A stretch of DNA of 64,000 bases from Sulfurimonas sp. SAG-AH-194-L11 (lineage in GTDB: Bacteria > Campylobacterota > Campylobacteria > Campylobacterales > Sulfurimonadaceae): assembly GCF_029215995.1 (NCBI RefSeq), contig NZ_JAEMVB010000003.1:46373-110372 (forward strand). The letters run 5' to 3'. The translations under genes were made by a program, and so were the position numbers. Below, piece by piece: positions 46,391-55,630 of this stretch (position 1 is its first letter; each line of letters starts with the position of its first letter). Under the pieces are notes generated by a model, which was not told where the DNA came from, did no database searches, and saw only the letters and a program-made list of their open reading frames with translations.

Positions 46391-48811
46391 ATGAGTAAAC
46401 TACTATTTTTAGTACTTTTCTTCTCTATCTCACTTTTTGCAAAAATTGATTATACGAAGAAAAATAACTGTCTAAATTGTCATAGCGGTATAGAGCACAT
46501 TCGCGAAGAGAGCTCAGAGATGAGTAAGGCGATTGCCGCTAGAGCAAAAAAGGCTGGGTATGCTGAAAATAGTTGTATCATTTGTCATGGAGGAAACCCT
46601 GCGACAAAACATAAGAGTAAGGCACATAAGGGAACTATAGAGTATTTTCTCAAGCATAAAGGTCCAAAAGAGTACTATCCTGCCCCTGCAAGTTCATGGA
46701 TAAATGAAAACACTTGTGGAGTCTGTCACCCAGTTCAAGTAGCAAATCAAATGAACTCACTTATGATGACAGAACAGGGAAAAATCCAAGGAGCGATGTG
46801 GTCTTTTGGTGCTAAAGAGGGTTACAAACATATAAATGGTAACTATAAAACTCATAATCCTCGTGACCCAATGTCTCGCTCAGGTACTAAAACCTATAGA
46901 GAGTACATGGAAAAACTCTCAAAAATGGAACCGCAAGCTTTTCCCCAGAAGATGCAAGAACTCCCCGCTGCACCAACTCTAAAAGAAGTAACTAAAGACC
47001 CATCTTTAGCAGTTTTTACCTATCTTCGTCAAGAGTGCCTGCGTTGTCATACAGGAAGTAAGGGTCGTTCAAAACGTGGTGACTTTAGGGGAATAGGCTG
47101 TGCATCATGTCATGTTCCTTACTCAAATGAGGGTTTTTATGAGGGTAATGATCAAGCGATAGATAAAAAGTCTCCAGGTCATATGCTCTCCCATCAGATA
47201 CAGTCCTCTCGTAAGGTAAAAGTAAATATCCATGATGTTAAGTACTCTGGGGTTCCAGTTGAGACATGTTCTACTTGTCATAATCGTGGAAAACGTATAG
47301 GTGTTTCGTATCAAGGACTTATGGAGACTGCATATAATGCAACCTTTGATGAAGATGGAAATGGACAACCAAAACTTCATACAAAACGCTATCTACATAT
47401 GCAAGAGGATATTCACTATCAAAAAGGGATGTTGTGTCAAGATTGCCACACCTCAAATGATCTACATGGTGATGGTTTCTTAGGTGGCGCTAATTTAGCA
47501 GCTGTTGAGATAGAGTGTCAAGATTGTCATGGAACGACTAAGGCCTATCCGTGGGAACTGCCTATTGGTTACTCTGATGAGTTTTCTAAAGAGAGAAGTA
47601 AAGGCAAAGCTCGTGGCGTTACACAAGACTTAGCTGAGTATCTCAAACAAGGTTTTGTACCGGCTGATAAGGGTGATGGTTATATTTTAACGGCACGTGG
47701 AAATCCACTCCCTAAAGCTATTAAAAAAGGCAACAAAATCATCATGCACCTGGCCTCAGGAAAAGACATAGAACTTAAACCCTTGAAGCTTTTAAAAGAG
47801 GAAAAAAGACTCTCAAAAAAAGCACTGATTGCAATGGATGTTGTTACTGCACATACAGACGAGTTAGAGTGTTATACCTGTCATGCAACTTGGGCACCAC
47901 AGTGTTATGGTTGTCATGTGAAGATAGACTATAGTGGCGGAAAATCTAATGTTGACTATGTGAAAGCTTCACATGATCAAGATATTCATGGAACTACTGG
48001 TGGGATGCGTGATTTAAAGCAGTATCTCGTACCAGGAAAGGTTACTGAAACACGCTCATTTCTTCGTTGGGAAGATCCTGCTTTAGCACAAAATGGTGAG
48101 GGTCGTATTACTCCTGTTATACCAGGATGTCAGACGACTATCACGGTTATTGGTGAAGATGGAAAAGCACTACTTCAAAACCATATATTTAAGGTTAAAA
48201 ATGTGGAGGGTGCTGGGGAAGAAGGACAAAATGCAATAGATATGTCTCCTGTTCAGCCTCATACAATTCAAAAAGAAGCACGTAACTGTGAATCATGTCA
48301 TGTTTCAGATAAGGCATTAGGACTTGGTATTGGGAGTAGTGCTGATTGGTCTAAAACAACTATTGTTGATCTTATGAGTGCAGATAGAAAAGTGCTACCA
48401 AGAAAAACAGATGAGCAGATACCAGGGATTCCAAATTTAAAATATGACTATTCTCAGTTTGTAGATGAAAATGGTACTCAGCTTATGACAGTTGGGCATC
48501 ACTTTAAACTATCACAAGCACTAGATAAAGAACAAAGAGCAAAACTTGATCGTCGTGGCGTTTGTATGTCGTGTCATATAGACATACCAGAGGGTAGTTT
48601 AGGTGTGAGTGCTATGACACATATAGCAGAGATGGCAGAAATTGAGATTGACAATAAAGAGCATCAAAATATTTTAAATAATATTTTAAATATTGGTGCA
48701 GGAACAGAGTTACTCGGTGGAATATTTGTTTTACTTGTGTTTCTATATCTTATATATACTCTTTTTATCAAAAAGAAATTTGTCAATCCGAAAAATAGAG
48801 GATGGAAATAA
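46391..48811 (+). CDS. Dodecaheme cytochrome c with C-terminal membrane anchor
   Basis: 806 residues with a signal peptide (SKLLFLVLFFSISLFA) and twelve CxxCH heme-binding motifs: CLNCH, CIICH, CGVCH, CLRCH, CASCH, CSTCH, CQDCH twice, CYTCH, CYGCH, CESCH and CMSCH. A single membrane helix near the end (about 768-790, GGIFVLLVFLYLIYTLF) would hold it on the outer face of the inner membrane. Most heme motifs lie in the first 360 residues and 490-510; two more come late (about 640 and 720). I do not recognise the subfamily. It could be an electron-transfer hub or an oxidoreductase on a sulfur or nitrogen compound. It is followed at once by a DUF302 protein and mqnC, linking it to menaquinone. 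Confidence 0.88.
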   Translation: MSKLLFLVLFFSISLFAKIDYTKKNNCLNCHSGIEHIREESSEMSKAIAARAKKAGYAENSCIICHGGNPATKHKSKAHKGTIEYFLKHKGPKEYYPAPASSWINENTCGVCHPVQVANQMNSLMMTEQGKIQGAMWSFGAKEGYKHINGNYKTHNPRDPMSRSGTKTYREYMEKLSKMEPQAFPQKMQELPAAPTLKEVTKDPSLAVFTYLRQECLRCHTGSKGRSKRGDFRGIGCASCHVPYSNEGFYEGNDQAIDKKSPGHMLSHQIQSSRKVKVNIHDVKYSGVPVETCSTCHNRGKRIGVSYQGLMETAYNATFDEDGNGQPKLHTKRYLHMQEDIHYQKGMLCQDCHTSNDLHGDGFLGGANLAAVEIECQDCHGTTKAYPWELPIGYSDEFSKERSKGKARGVTQDLAEYLKQGFVPADKGDGYILTARGNPLPKAIKKGNKIIMHLASGKDIELKPLKLLKEEKRLSKKALIAMDVVTAHTDELECYTCHATWAPQCYGCHVKIDYSGGKSNVDYVKASHDQDIHGTTGGMRDLKQYLVPGKVTETRSFLRWEDPALAQNGEGRITPVIPGCQTTITVIGEDGKALLQNHIFKVKNVEGAGEEGQNAIDMSPVQPHTIQKEARNCESCHVSDKALGLGIGSSADWSKTTIVDLMSADRKVLPRKTDEQIPGIPNLKYDYSQFVDENGTQLMTVGHHFKLSQALDKEQRAKLDRRGVCMSCHIDIPEGSLGVSAMTHIAEMAEIEIDNKEHQNILNNILNIGAGTELLGGIFVLLVFLYLIYTLFIKKKFVNPKNRGWK

Positions 48812-48813
48812 TT

Positions 48814-49257
48814 ATGAAGAAGATTACACTTATACTCGTTATGGCGTTAAGCCTTGTAGCAAATGATATTATAGTTGAAGAGTCATGTACAGATGTTAGC
48901 ACAACTGCCAATAATATCAAAAATATTGTAAGATCAAAAGGATTAACTGTTTTTGCACTCATTAACCATAGTGCTAATGCAAAAATGGTTGACATGAAAC
49001 TCAATGAATCCAAGATGGTTATTTTTGGGAATCCAAAAATTGGTACTGCACTTATGCAACAAGATATGACTGTTGGACTGGACCTACCTCTTAGAATATT
49101 AGTTTTTAAAGACACAGATGGCAAAGTAAAAATGGCTTATAGAGATGGCTCATGGTTAGCATCTAAACATGTACTTAATGCACCAAAAAAAGAAAAAAAA
49201 ATAAATAAGGCAATGGCAATGTTTGTGAAAAAAGCGGGACAATGTTTAAAAGACTAA
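48814..49257 (+). CDS. DUF302-domain periplasmic protein
   Basis: 147 residues from the ATG at 48814 (an ATG at 48802 lies within the cytochrome gene). Signal peptide (KKITLILVMALSLVA). The DUF302 core runs through KGLTVFALINHSANAKM, FGNPKIGTALMQQDMTVGLDLPLRILVF and KVKMAYRDG. The family often lies near redox or sulfur genes but has no assigned reaction. Its end overlaps mqnC by 16 bases. Confidence 0.82.
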   Translation: MKKITLILVMALSLVANDIIVEESCTDVSTTANNIKNIVRSKGLTVFALINHSANAKMVDMKLNESKMVIFGNPKIGTALMQQDMTVGLDLPLRILVFKDTDGKVKMAYRDGSWLASKHVLNAPKKEKKINKAMAMFVKKAGQCLKD

Positions 49258-50300
49258 GCAAAGAAGAGGCATTAGATTTAATCAAAAATGCTGACTTAAA
49301 AGAACTCGGAAGGTTAGCATCAGCTCGTAAACTAGAACTACACCCCAAGGGTATAACAACTTTTGTTATAGACAGAAACATAAACTATACAAATATCTGT
49401 TGGGTTGATTGTAAATTTTGTGCTTTTTATAGACATGAAAAAGATGCAGATGCTTATGTCTTAACATTTGATGAGATAGATAAAAAGATAGATGAACTTT
49501 TAGAAATTGGTGGTACACAGATACTTTTTCAAGGTGGTGTACATCCTAAGCTAAAGATAGAGTGGTATGAGGATTTAGTAGAACATATTCATACAAAATA
49601 TCCAAGTATTACTATTCATGGATTTAGCTCAATTGAGCTTGATTTTATCGCTAAGGTTTCTCGTATAACCATACAAGAAGTTCTCTCGCGTTTAAAAGTA
49701 AAAGGTTTAGCTTCTATACCTGGTGCTGGAGCTGAGATACTTTCAGATAAAGTTCGTGATATCATCGCACCTAAAAAGATAGATGCTAAAGTTTGGGTTG
49801 GTGTACACCGTGAGGCACACAAGCTTGACATCATGAGTACAGCTACTATGATGTATGGTACAGTTGAGTCTGATGAAGAGATAATCGAGCACTTTGATAT
49901 GATCCGTTCTCTTCAAGATGAGACAGGTGGTTTTCGTGCATTTATCATGTGGAGTTTTCAGGGTAAAAACACTGAACTTTTAAAACTGATTCCTGATATG
50001 GAAAAACCATCGTCAAACCGTTACTTGCGCCTACTTGCAGTTGCACGACTTTACCTTGACAATGTAGCAAATATTCAAAGCTCATGGGTAACACAAGGTC
50101 CATATATAGGTCAAATGGCACTACGCTTTGGTGCAAATGACTTAGGCTCAACGATGATGGAAGAAAATGTTGTAAGTTCAGCAGGTGCGGCTTATTCAAT
50201 GGCAAAAGAGGAGATGGTACAGCTTATCCGTGATATAGATGAGATACCAGCAGTGAGAAATACTGCATATGAAACTTTAAAAATATTTGAAGCATCTTAG
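49242..50300 (+). CDS. mqnC: Cyclic dehypoxanthine futalosine synthase
   Basis: Radical SAM enzyme of the futalosine route to menaquinone. 352 residues. The 4Fe-4S ligands are C53, C57 and C60 in CWVDCKFC; FQGGVHPKLKIEWYEDL and GAGAEILSDKVR are MqnC hallmarks (MqnE differs here). The other mqn genes are not in the window. Overlaps with both neighbours suggest one transcript with the cytochrome and DUF302 genes. Confidence 0.94.
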   Translation: MFKRLSKEEALDLIKNADLKELGRLASARKLELHPKGITTFVIDRNINYTNICWVDCKFCAFYRHEKDADAYVLTFDEIDKKIDELLEIGGTQILFQGGVHPKLKIEWYEDLVEHIHTKYPSITIHGFSSIELDFIAKVSRITIQEVLSRLKVKGLASIPGAGAEILSDKVRDIIAPKKIDAKVWVGVHREAHKLDIMSTATMMYGTVESDEEIIEHFDMIRSLQDETGGFRAFIMWSFQGKNTELLKLIPDMEKPSSNRYLRLLAVARLYLDNVANIQSSWVTQGPYIGQMALRFGANDLGSTMMEENVVSSAGAAYSMAKEEMVQLIRDIDEIPAVRNTAYETLKIFEAS

Positions 50301-51581
50301 ATGAAAATATTTTTAACACTTTTACTACTAGGACAAATTTTAATGGCAACAACAATAGACTCAATTGAGATAAACGGTGTAAGTGTACCTCTAATATATG
50401 AAGAGGATAGTAGACTTCCAATAGTAACAACTCAAGTAGTTTTTACAAACAGTGGAAGTGTCACAGATACAAAAAAAGCAGGTGTCGCAAAGTTTAGTGC
50501 AAAAATACTAAACGAGGGAACAGCAACTCTTGGCTCAAATGCTTTTGCTGAGGCACTAGAATCAAAGGCCATACATATCTCAGCTACAGCTGGGAGTGAA
50601 ACTTTTGTAGTAGAAGTGAGCTCACTTAAAGATGAGTATGAAAACTCTTTAAAGTATTTAGATTCACTCTTAAGAGACCCTAACTACTCTAAAGAGGCGA
50701 TGAGTAAAGTAAAAACTATGACACTTGGAAATTTGAGTCGTAAAGAGAATGATTTTGATTATATAGCAAGGAGTGAGCTCAAACGTCTTATGTTTGAGGG
50801 AACTGTTTTAGCTACACCTGCTACAGGAACACAAGAGAGTGTAAAGTCAATCCGTGTAACAGATGTAAAAAAGTTTGTAAAAGAGCATATAGTACTCTCT
50901 CGTGCTATAGTTGTTGTGGGTGGTGATATCTCTTTAGAAGAAGTGAAAAAAAATATAAAAGAAGTTTTATCATCACTTGAAGTTGGAAAGGCAGAAGATT
51001 TAGCACACTACAGTGTAAGTAAAGAAGTGAAAAAATCTATACTCAAACGCGAGACTGAACAGGCATATATCTATTTTGGAACACCTTACAATATGAGAGT
51101 AGATGATGAAGAGTATTTTAAAGCTCGAGTTGCTACTTTTATCTTAGGTACAGGTGGTTTTGGAAGCCGTTTAATGGAAGAAATCCGTGTAAAACGTGGT
51201 CTTGCATACTCTGCATATGCTCGTATACATATGAGTAAGTCAAGTGGATATATGTCAGGATACCTACAGACAAAACTTGATTCTATGGATGAAGCGAAAA
51301 AAACAGTGAGTGAAGTTATAAACGATTTTGTAAAAAATGGTGTAACAAAAGAGGAGCTAGAGCAGACTAAAAAGTTTTTACTTGGAAGTGAACCCCTGAG
51401 AGTTGAGACTATGAGTCAGCGTTTAAGTAGAACTTTTATGGATTATTATAAAGGTTTTGAGTTAGGTCATTCTAAAGCAGAGTTAGAGAAAATTAAGAAC
51501 TTAAAACTAAAAGACCTAAACAAGTTTATCAAAAGTCATAAAGAGATACTTAACATCACTTATGCGATTGTTACGAAATAA
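50301..51581 (+). CDS. M16-family protein, catalytic site lost
   Basis: 426 residues with a signal peptide (KIFLTLLLLGQILMA), two M16 domains. The zinc motif HxxEH that should follow GVA reads KFSAK, so all three ligand-like residues are replaced. The second half retains the RVKRGLAYSAYA stretch that lies near the substrate in M16 peptidases. It is therefore likely a non-catalytic M16 subunit that works with an active partner, as in mitochondrial and some bacterial pairs. No partner is in the window. It begins right after the mqnC stop. Confidence 0.82.
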   Translation: MKIFLTLLLLGQILMATTIDSIEINGVSVPLIYEEDSRLPIVTTQVVFTNSGSVTDTKKAGVAKFSAKILNEGTATLGSNAFAEALESKAIHISATAGSETFVVEVSSLKDEYENSLKYLDSLLRDPNYSKEAMSKVKTMTLGNLSRKENDFDYIARSELKRLMFEGTVLATPATGTQESVKSIRVTDVKKFVKEHIVLSRAIVVVGGDISLEEVKKNIKEVLSSLEVGKAEDLAHYSVSKEVKKSILKRETEQAYIYFGTPYNMRVDDEEYFKARVATFILGTGGFGSRLMEEIRVKRGLAYSAYARIHMSKSSGYMSGYLQTKLDSMDEAKKTVSEVINDFVKNGVTKEELEQTKKFLLGSEPLRVETMSQRLSRTFMDYYKGFELGHSKAELEKIKNLKLKDLNKFIKSHKEILNITYAIVTK

Positions 51582-51625
51582 TATTTCATTTTGTCATAAA
51601 AATATTAAAATGTTCTTTTATTGAA

Positions 51626-51631
51626 TATAAT
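51626..51631 (+). promoter_or_regulatory. -10 element of the methyltransferase operon
   Basis: TATAAT 27 bases before the ATG at 51658; expected start near 51639. It is the only promoter-like site I see for the four-gene operon. Confidence 0.5.
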
Positions 51632-51657
51632 CTAAAAATTAATGCTAAGGAATCACT

Positions 51658-52638
51658 ATGACTCAAATTATGAAGTTGAATAATGTAATTGATGTAACAG
51701 ATAAAAAATATAGAATTATTGATTTATTTGCAGGTATTGGTGGTATTCGTACAGGATTTGAAAAGGTATTTAAGTCAGAATGTAGTGTCGTTTTCTCTTC
51801 TGAGATAGATAAAAATGCTCAAAAAACATATTATTTAAATTATAAAGAAGTTCCATATGGGGATATCACTACTATTAAAGAAGAAGATGTTCCAGAGCAT
51901 GATATAGTACTAGCTGGATTTCCTTGTCAAGCATTTAGTATAGCAGGTTATAGAAAGGGTTTTGATGATACAAGAGGTACACTGTTTTTTGATGTAGCAA
52001 GAATAGTAAGGTATCATAAACCAAAAGTCTTATTTTTAGAGAATGTAAAAGGTTTTGTTGGACATGATAAAGGAAATACATTTAAAGTAGTGATAAATAC
52101 GTTAGAAGAATTAGGCTATAAAGTCTATTCAGAAGTTCTCAATACAAAAGATTATGGAATACCACAAAATAGGGAAAGGATTTACATTGTAGCTTTTTTA
52201 GATAATAGTATAGATTTTGAGTTCCCAAAAAAAGTAAAATTAAAAACTACTATTCATAAATATTTTGAGAAAGAAGTAGATGATGTATTTTATTATAATA
52301 ATAAACCCTTATATGAAAAAATCAAAGATGATGTAGTGAGTAAAGATACTGTTTATCAATGGAGACGTCAGTATGTTAGGGAAAATAAAAATAATGTTTG
52401 TCCAACATTAACCGCTAATATGGGTACTGGAGGACATAATGTACCAATTATCAAAGATAATAATGGAATACGAAAATTAACACCCACAGAATGTATTCGG
52501 TTTCAAGGATTTGATGATACATTCAAATTCCCAAAAGAGTTAGCAATGTCGCATAGATATAAACAAGCTGGAAACTCTGTTACAGTCACGGTTATTTCTG
52601 CAATTGCAAAAGAGATTAAGAAGGCACTTAATGGATGA
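51658..52638 (+). CDS. DNA (cytosine-5) methyltransferase
   Basis: Methylates C5 of cytosine in a specific DNA site. 326 residues, complete. Motif I DLFAGIGGIRTGF (about 22-34), motif IV GFPCQAFS with the catalytic Cys (about 84-91), motif VI LENVKG, motif VIII QNRERIYIV, and motif X KQAGNSVTV. The target-recognition part between VIII and IX is short (about 190-270), so the recognition site is likely simple. It is 8 bases overlapped with the nuclease gene downstream; the pair looks like a type II restriction-modification system. Confidence 0.94.
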   Translation: MTQIMKLNNVIDVTDKKYRIIDLFAGIGGIRTGFEKVFKSECSVVFSSEIDKNAQKTYYLNYKEVPYGDITTIKEEDVPEHDIVLAGFPCQAFSIAGYRKGFDDTRGTLFFDVARIVRYHKPKVLFLENVKGFVGHDKGNTFKVVINTLEELGYKVYSEVLNTKDYGIPQNRERIYIVAFLDNSIDFEFPKKVKLKTTIHKYFEKEVDDVFYYNNKPLYEKIKDDVVSKDTVYQWRRQYVRENKNNVCPTLTANMGTGGHNVPIIKDNNGIRKLTPTECIRFQGFDDTFKFPKELAMSHRYKQAGNSVTVTVISAIAKEIKKALNG

Positions 52639-53383
52639 CTTATTAAGTGCACTACAAGCTCAAAACTATAGAAAAAATAGTATTAAAGAAATTGCAAATT
52701 CGTTTAACCTTAAAGAATCTGTATTAAAGAAAAAATATCAAACAAAGTTTTTTAATGATATTGCAGAAGTAATAGACTTGTCACATCTCTCTCATAAAAG
52801 TCTAGAAGAAATAGAATCTCAACTAGATAGTGAAGAACTGAAAAAAGAGTTTAAATTTATCAAGACAGATTTAAAGAAAATTATAGAAAAATCTTTTTAT
52901 ATAGCAATGACAAATGGTTTTACAACAAATATTACAGAAGTAAATAGTGGTGTCATGACTGCAAATGCAGGTGATAGTGCAGAGTTTATTTTTGTAGCAC
53001 GTGCAATTTTAGCTGGCTTTAATTGCAGTAGTGTTGATGTTAGAAGTAGTCGTTATGATGCTATAATTGATTATAATAATAAACTATTACGTGTTCAGGT
53101 AAAAGGTATAAGTAATGGTAATACTATCTCTTTTAAAGATAGAGATAGAGGTGGTGTAGGAATTGATCATCATCATGAAAATAACTTAGGTAAAAGAATT
53201 ACTAGTGCTGATTGTGATATATATGTTGCAGTAGATAAGCAAGTTGGGCTTTGTTATATCATTCCAATGAGTTGGGTAGATACCTTGAGTAGTGACACAT
53301 GTAAAAGTATAAATCTTAATCTTGTTTTAGAATATAAAGAGAATTGGGATATTGTAAAAGAGCTTGTTAATACAAACTTATGA
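52631..53383 (+). CDS. PD-(D/E)XK nuclease, probable type II restriction endonuclease
   Basis: 250 residues from the ATG at 52631. The N-terminal third is helical with a possible DNA-binding helix-turn-helix (KEIANSFNLKESVLKKKY). The nuclease core is GDSAEFIFVARAILAGF (Glu about 118), RYDAIID (Asp 143) and LLRVQVKG (Gln 156, Lys 158), the D-x(12)-QxK form of the fold, similar to the PDDEXK_5 group. A second His cluster, DHHHEN, follows. No match to a known enzyme is recalled. Its place beside a C5 methyltransferase makes cutting of unmethylated sites the likely role. Its stop overlaps the recD2 start by 4 bases. Confidence 0.75.
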   Translation: MDDLLSALQAQNYRKNSIKEIANSFNLKESVLKKKYQTKFFNDIAEVIDLSHLSHKSLEEIESQLDSEELKKEFKFIKTDLKKIIEKSFYIAMTNGFTTNITEVNSGVMTANAGDSAEFIFVARAILAGFNCSSVDVRSSRYDAIIDYNNKLLRVQVKGISNGNTISFKDRDRGGVGIDHHHENNLGKRITSADCDIYVAVDKQVGLCYIIPMSWVDTLSSDTCKSINLNLVLEYKENWDIVKELVNTNL

Positions 53384-55617
53384 AAACTACACTAATCGGT
53401 CAAATAGACAGAATCCTTTATGAGAGTGAGGGCTTTTTTATAGCAGCTCTTAAGTCTGGTGAGAAGGTGAGTGGGACTTACTATGAGAGTGATATAGAGA
53501 GCATAAAAGGCTCTGCTATTACTCTCACAGGGTTTTGGGAAGAGCATAAAAAATATGGAAAAACTTTTAAGTTTGAGACTCTTAAAGTGAACCAAAACGA
53601 ACTATTTTTCTTTTTAAACAAAATCATCAAAGGCTTTACAAAAAAACTCACAGCTGAACTTATAGAGAAGTTTGGACAAGAGGGCTTAGTAGATATACTT
53701 GATAATAACATAGAGAGACTTTTAGAGTTTAAAGGCATAAAAGAGAAACGACTCAAAAAGATTCAAGCCTCTTGGAAACAGTTTCGTTCTATGCGCCGAC
53801 TTGGAGAGTTCCTCTCTCCTTTTGATGTCTCTGCTACACTTCTTACAACAATAGCAACCGCGATGAAAGATGTAGATGAGCCCTGCACAAAGATAAAAGA
53901 TAATCCTTACATACTTACACATATAAACTCCATAGGCTTTAAACGTGCAGATGAACTTGCACTAAAAATGGGAATAGATAAGGAGGATGAGGGTCGAATA
54001 AGTTCGGCTATGGATTATGTTCTTTTAAACTACTGCGAGGCACAAGGGAACTCTTGCATTGCTAAAGAGATACTCTTTAGTGGTTTAGATGAACTGCTTA
54101 TGTTCTCACAAAAACATTACCTATATGAGGCAGCTTTGATTGAGAGAGTGGGTGAGGGAAGTATAGTCATTATGAAAAATGATAGAGTCTCTCCTGCTCG
54201 TCTGTATGATGCTGAAAAGTATTTGTATGAAGAGTTTAAGATGCGGACTAAACTCAGTAGTGGTGGATTTGTTACAAATATAGATGAGTTTTTAAAAGAC
54301 TCTTCACTCAAACTCGGAGAACAACAAAAAGAGGCAGTTGTCAAGATAAATGAGGGAGTGATGCTACTTTTTTTAGTAGGATATGCTGGAACTGGTAAAA
54401 GTACTACAAGTAAAACTATACTCGAACTTATAAATACAAAATATGATAAAAAAGAGATTATGACATGTGCTTTAAGTGGCATAGCCTCTCAGCGAATCAG
54501 TGATACAACGGGGTATGAGTCAGCTACGATTCAGTCACTACTTATAAAACATGAAAAGAGTGATAAATTTCCTTATAGTGTAGTGCTCATAGATGAAGCA
54601 TCTATGATAAACTCCGCACTTTTTGCAAGACTCATGGGAAAGATTTCTCGTAAGGCTATCATCATTATAGTTGGAGATGATGCACAACTTCCTCCTATTG
54701 GGGCTGGAAATGTGCTTAGTGATGTTCTTACTCTTGAACTTGCACCTACAGTAAAACTTACTCAGATATACAGACAGAGTGAAGATCAAGCGATAACTCT
54801 TATAGCCAATGACATTCGTAAGGGTATCGTTCCCCCGTACAGAGAAAAGTATGAAGATTTCGAGTTTGTTGACATCACTATAGCTAACTACTATGCCTTA
54901 AAGAATCAACTCTCAGCAGATGAGTTAAAAAATCTTAGAGATGATAACTCTCAACAGATTGTTATAGAGATAGTGCATCGCGTTTTGGACTCACTTAAAA
55001 AAGCACGCTATAGACTGGGCAACAAACAGATAAAAGAGTATCTCAACTACTTTCAAGTGATAACGCCTATGAAAGGTGGCATACTTGGAAGTACAAATCT
55101 CAACAAAGTTTTACAAGAGTACTTTAACCCAAATCCTAAAAAATGTGTCAAACGCGGTGGTTTAGAGTTCCGATTGATGGATAAAGTTGTTCATACAAAA
55201 AACGAGAACATGACTAGCTGGAGTGGAGATGGTTTTAAGATAGGTGAGGATTCAAATCAGCGTCGTATTTTTAACGGTATGAGTGGACTGCTTTTTAAGA
55301 TAGAAGAGGAGGATGAACAGTTGTTCGTTTTCTATCCAAATGAAGATGTAGTCGTTATTTATGAGTATGAAGAGTTGAAATCTCATCTTATGCTTTCGTA
55401 TGCTTTAACTATCCATAAAGTGCAAGGAATGGAGTACGATATAGTGGTTATACCTATGAGTTTCACACACTTCATCATGCACAATACAAAACTTATCTAT
55501 ACAGCTATAACTCGTGCAAAACATAAGTGTATACTTGTGGGTGAGGGTGGGGCATTTGAGAGTGGATGTAGAAAGTTTGAGTCTACACGGCGAGATACTG
55601 TTCTTTTAGAGTTATAA
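53380..55617 (+). CDS. recD2: RecD2-type DNA helicase
   Basis: A 5'-3' superfamily 1 helicase of the RecD2 family, acting on stalled forks and recombination intermediates. 745 residues. An N-terminal OB-like and helix-hairpin-helix region (about 1-200) lacks a RecBC partner; Walker A GYAGTGKST is at about 333-341, the DEAS box at about 405, GDDAQLPPIG at about 428, and HKVQGMEYD with YTAITRAKHK near the end. It overlaps the nuclease gene by 4 bases. A truncated second copy of the same gene lies at 59681-59993. Confidence 0.93.
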   Translation: MKTTLIGQIDRILYESEGFFIAALKSGEKVSGTYYESDIESIKGSAITLTGFWEEHKKYGKTFKFETLKVNQNELFFFLNKIIKGFTKKLTAELIEKFGQEGLVDILDNNIERLLEFKGIKEKRLKKIQASWKQFRSMRRLGEFLSPFDVSATLLTTIATAMKDVDEPCTKIKDNPYILTHINSIGFKRADELALKMGIDKEDEGRISSAMDYVLLNYCEAQGNSCIAKEILFSGLDELLMFSQKHYLYEAALIERVGEGSIVIMKNDRVSPARLYDAEKYLYEEFKMRTKLSSGGFVTNIDEFLKDSSLKLGEQQKEAVVKINEGVMLLFLVGYAGTGKSTTSKTILELINTKYDKKEIMTCALSGIASQRISDTTGYESATIQSLLIKHEKSDKFPYSVVLIDEASMINSALFARLMGKISRKAIIIIVGDDAQLPPIGAGNVLSDVLTLELAPTVKLTQIYRQSEDQAITLIANDIRKGIVPPYREKYEDFEFVDITIANYYALKNQLSADELKNLRDDNSQQIVIEIVHRVLDSLKKARYRLGNKQIKEYLNYFQVITPMKGGILGSTNLNKVLQEYFNPNPKKCVKRGGLEFRLMDKVVHTKNENMTSWSGDGFKIGEDSNQRRIFNGMSGLLFKIEEEDEQLFVFYPNEDVVVIYEYEELKSHLMLSYALTIHKVQGMEYDIVVIPMSFTHFIMHNTKLIYTAITRAKHKCILVGEGGAFESGCRKFESTRRDTVLLEL

Positions 55618-55630
55618 AGAGAAAGATGAT

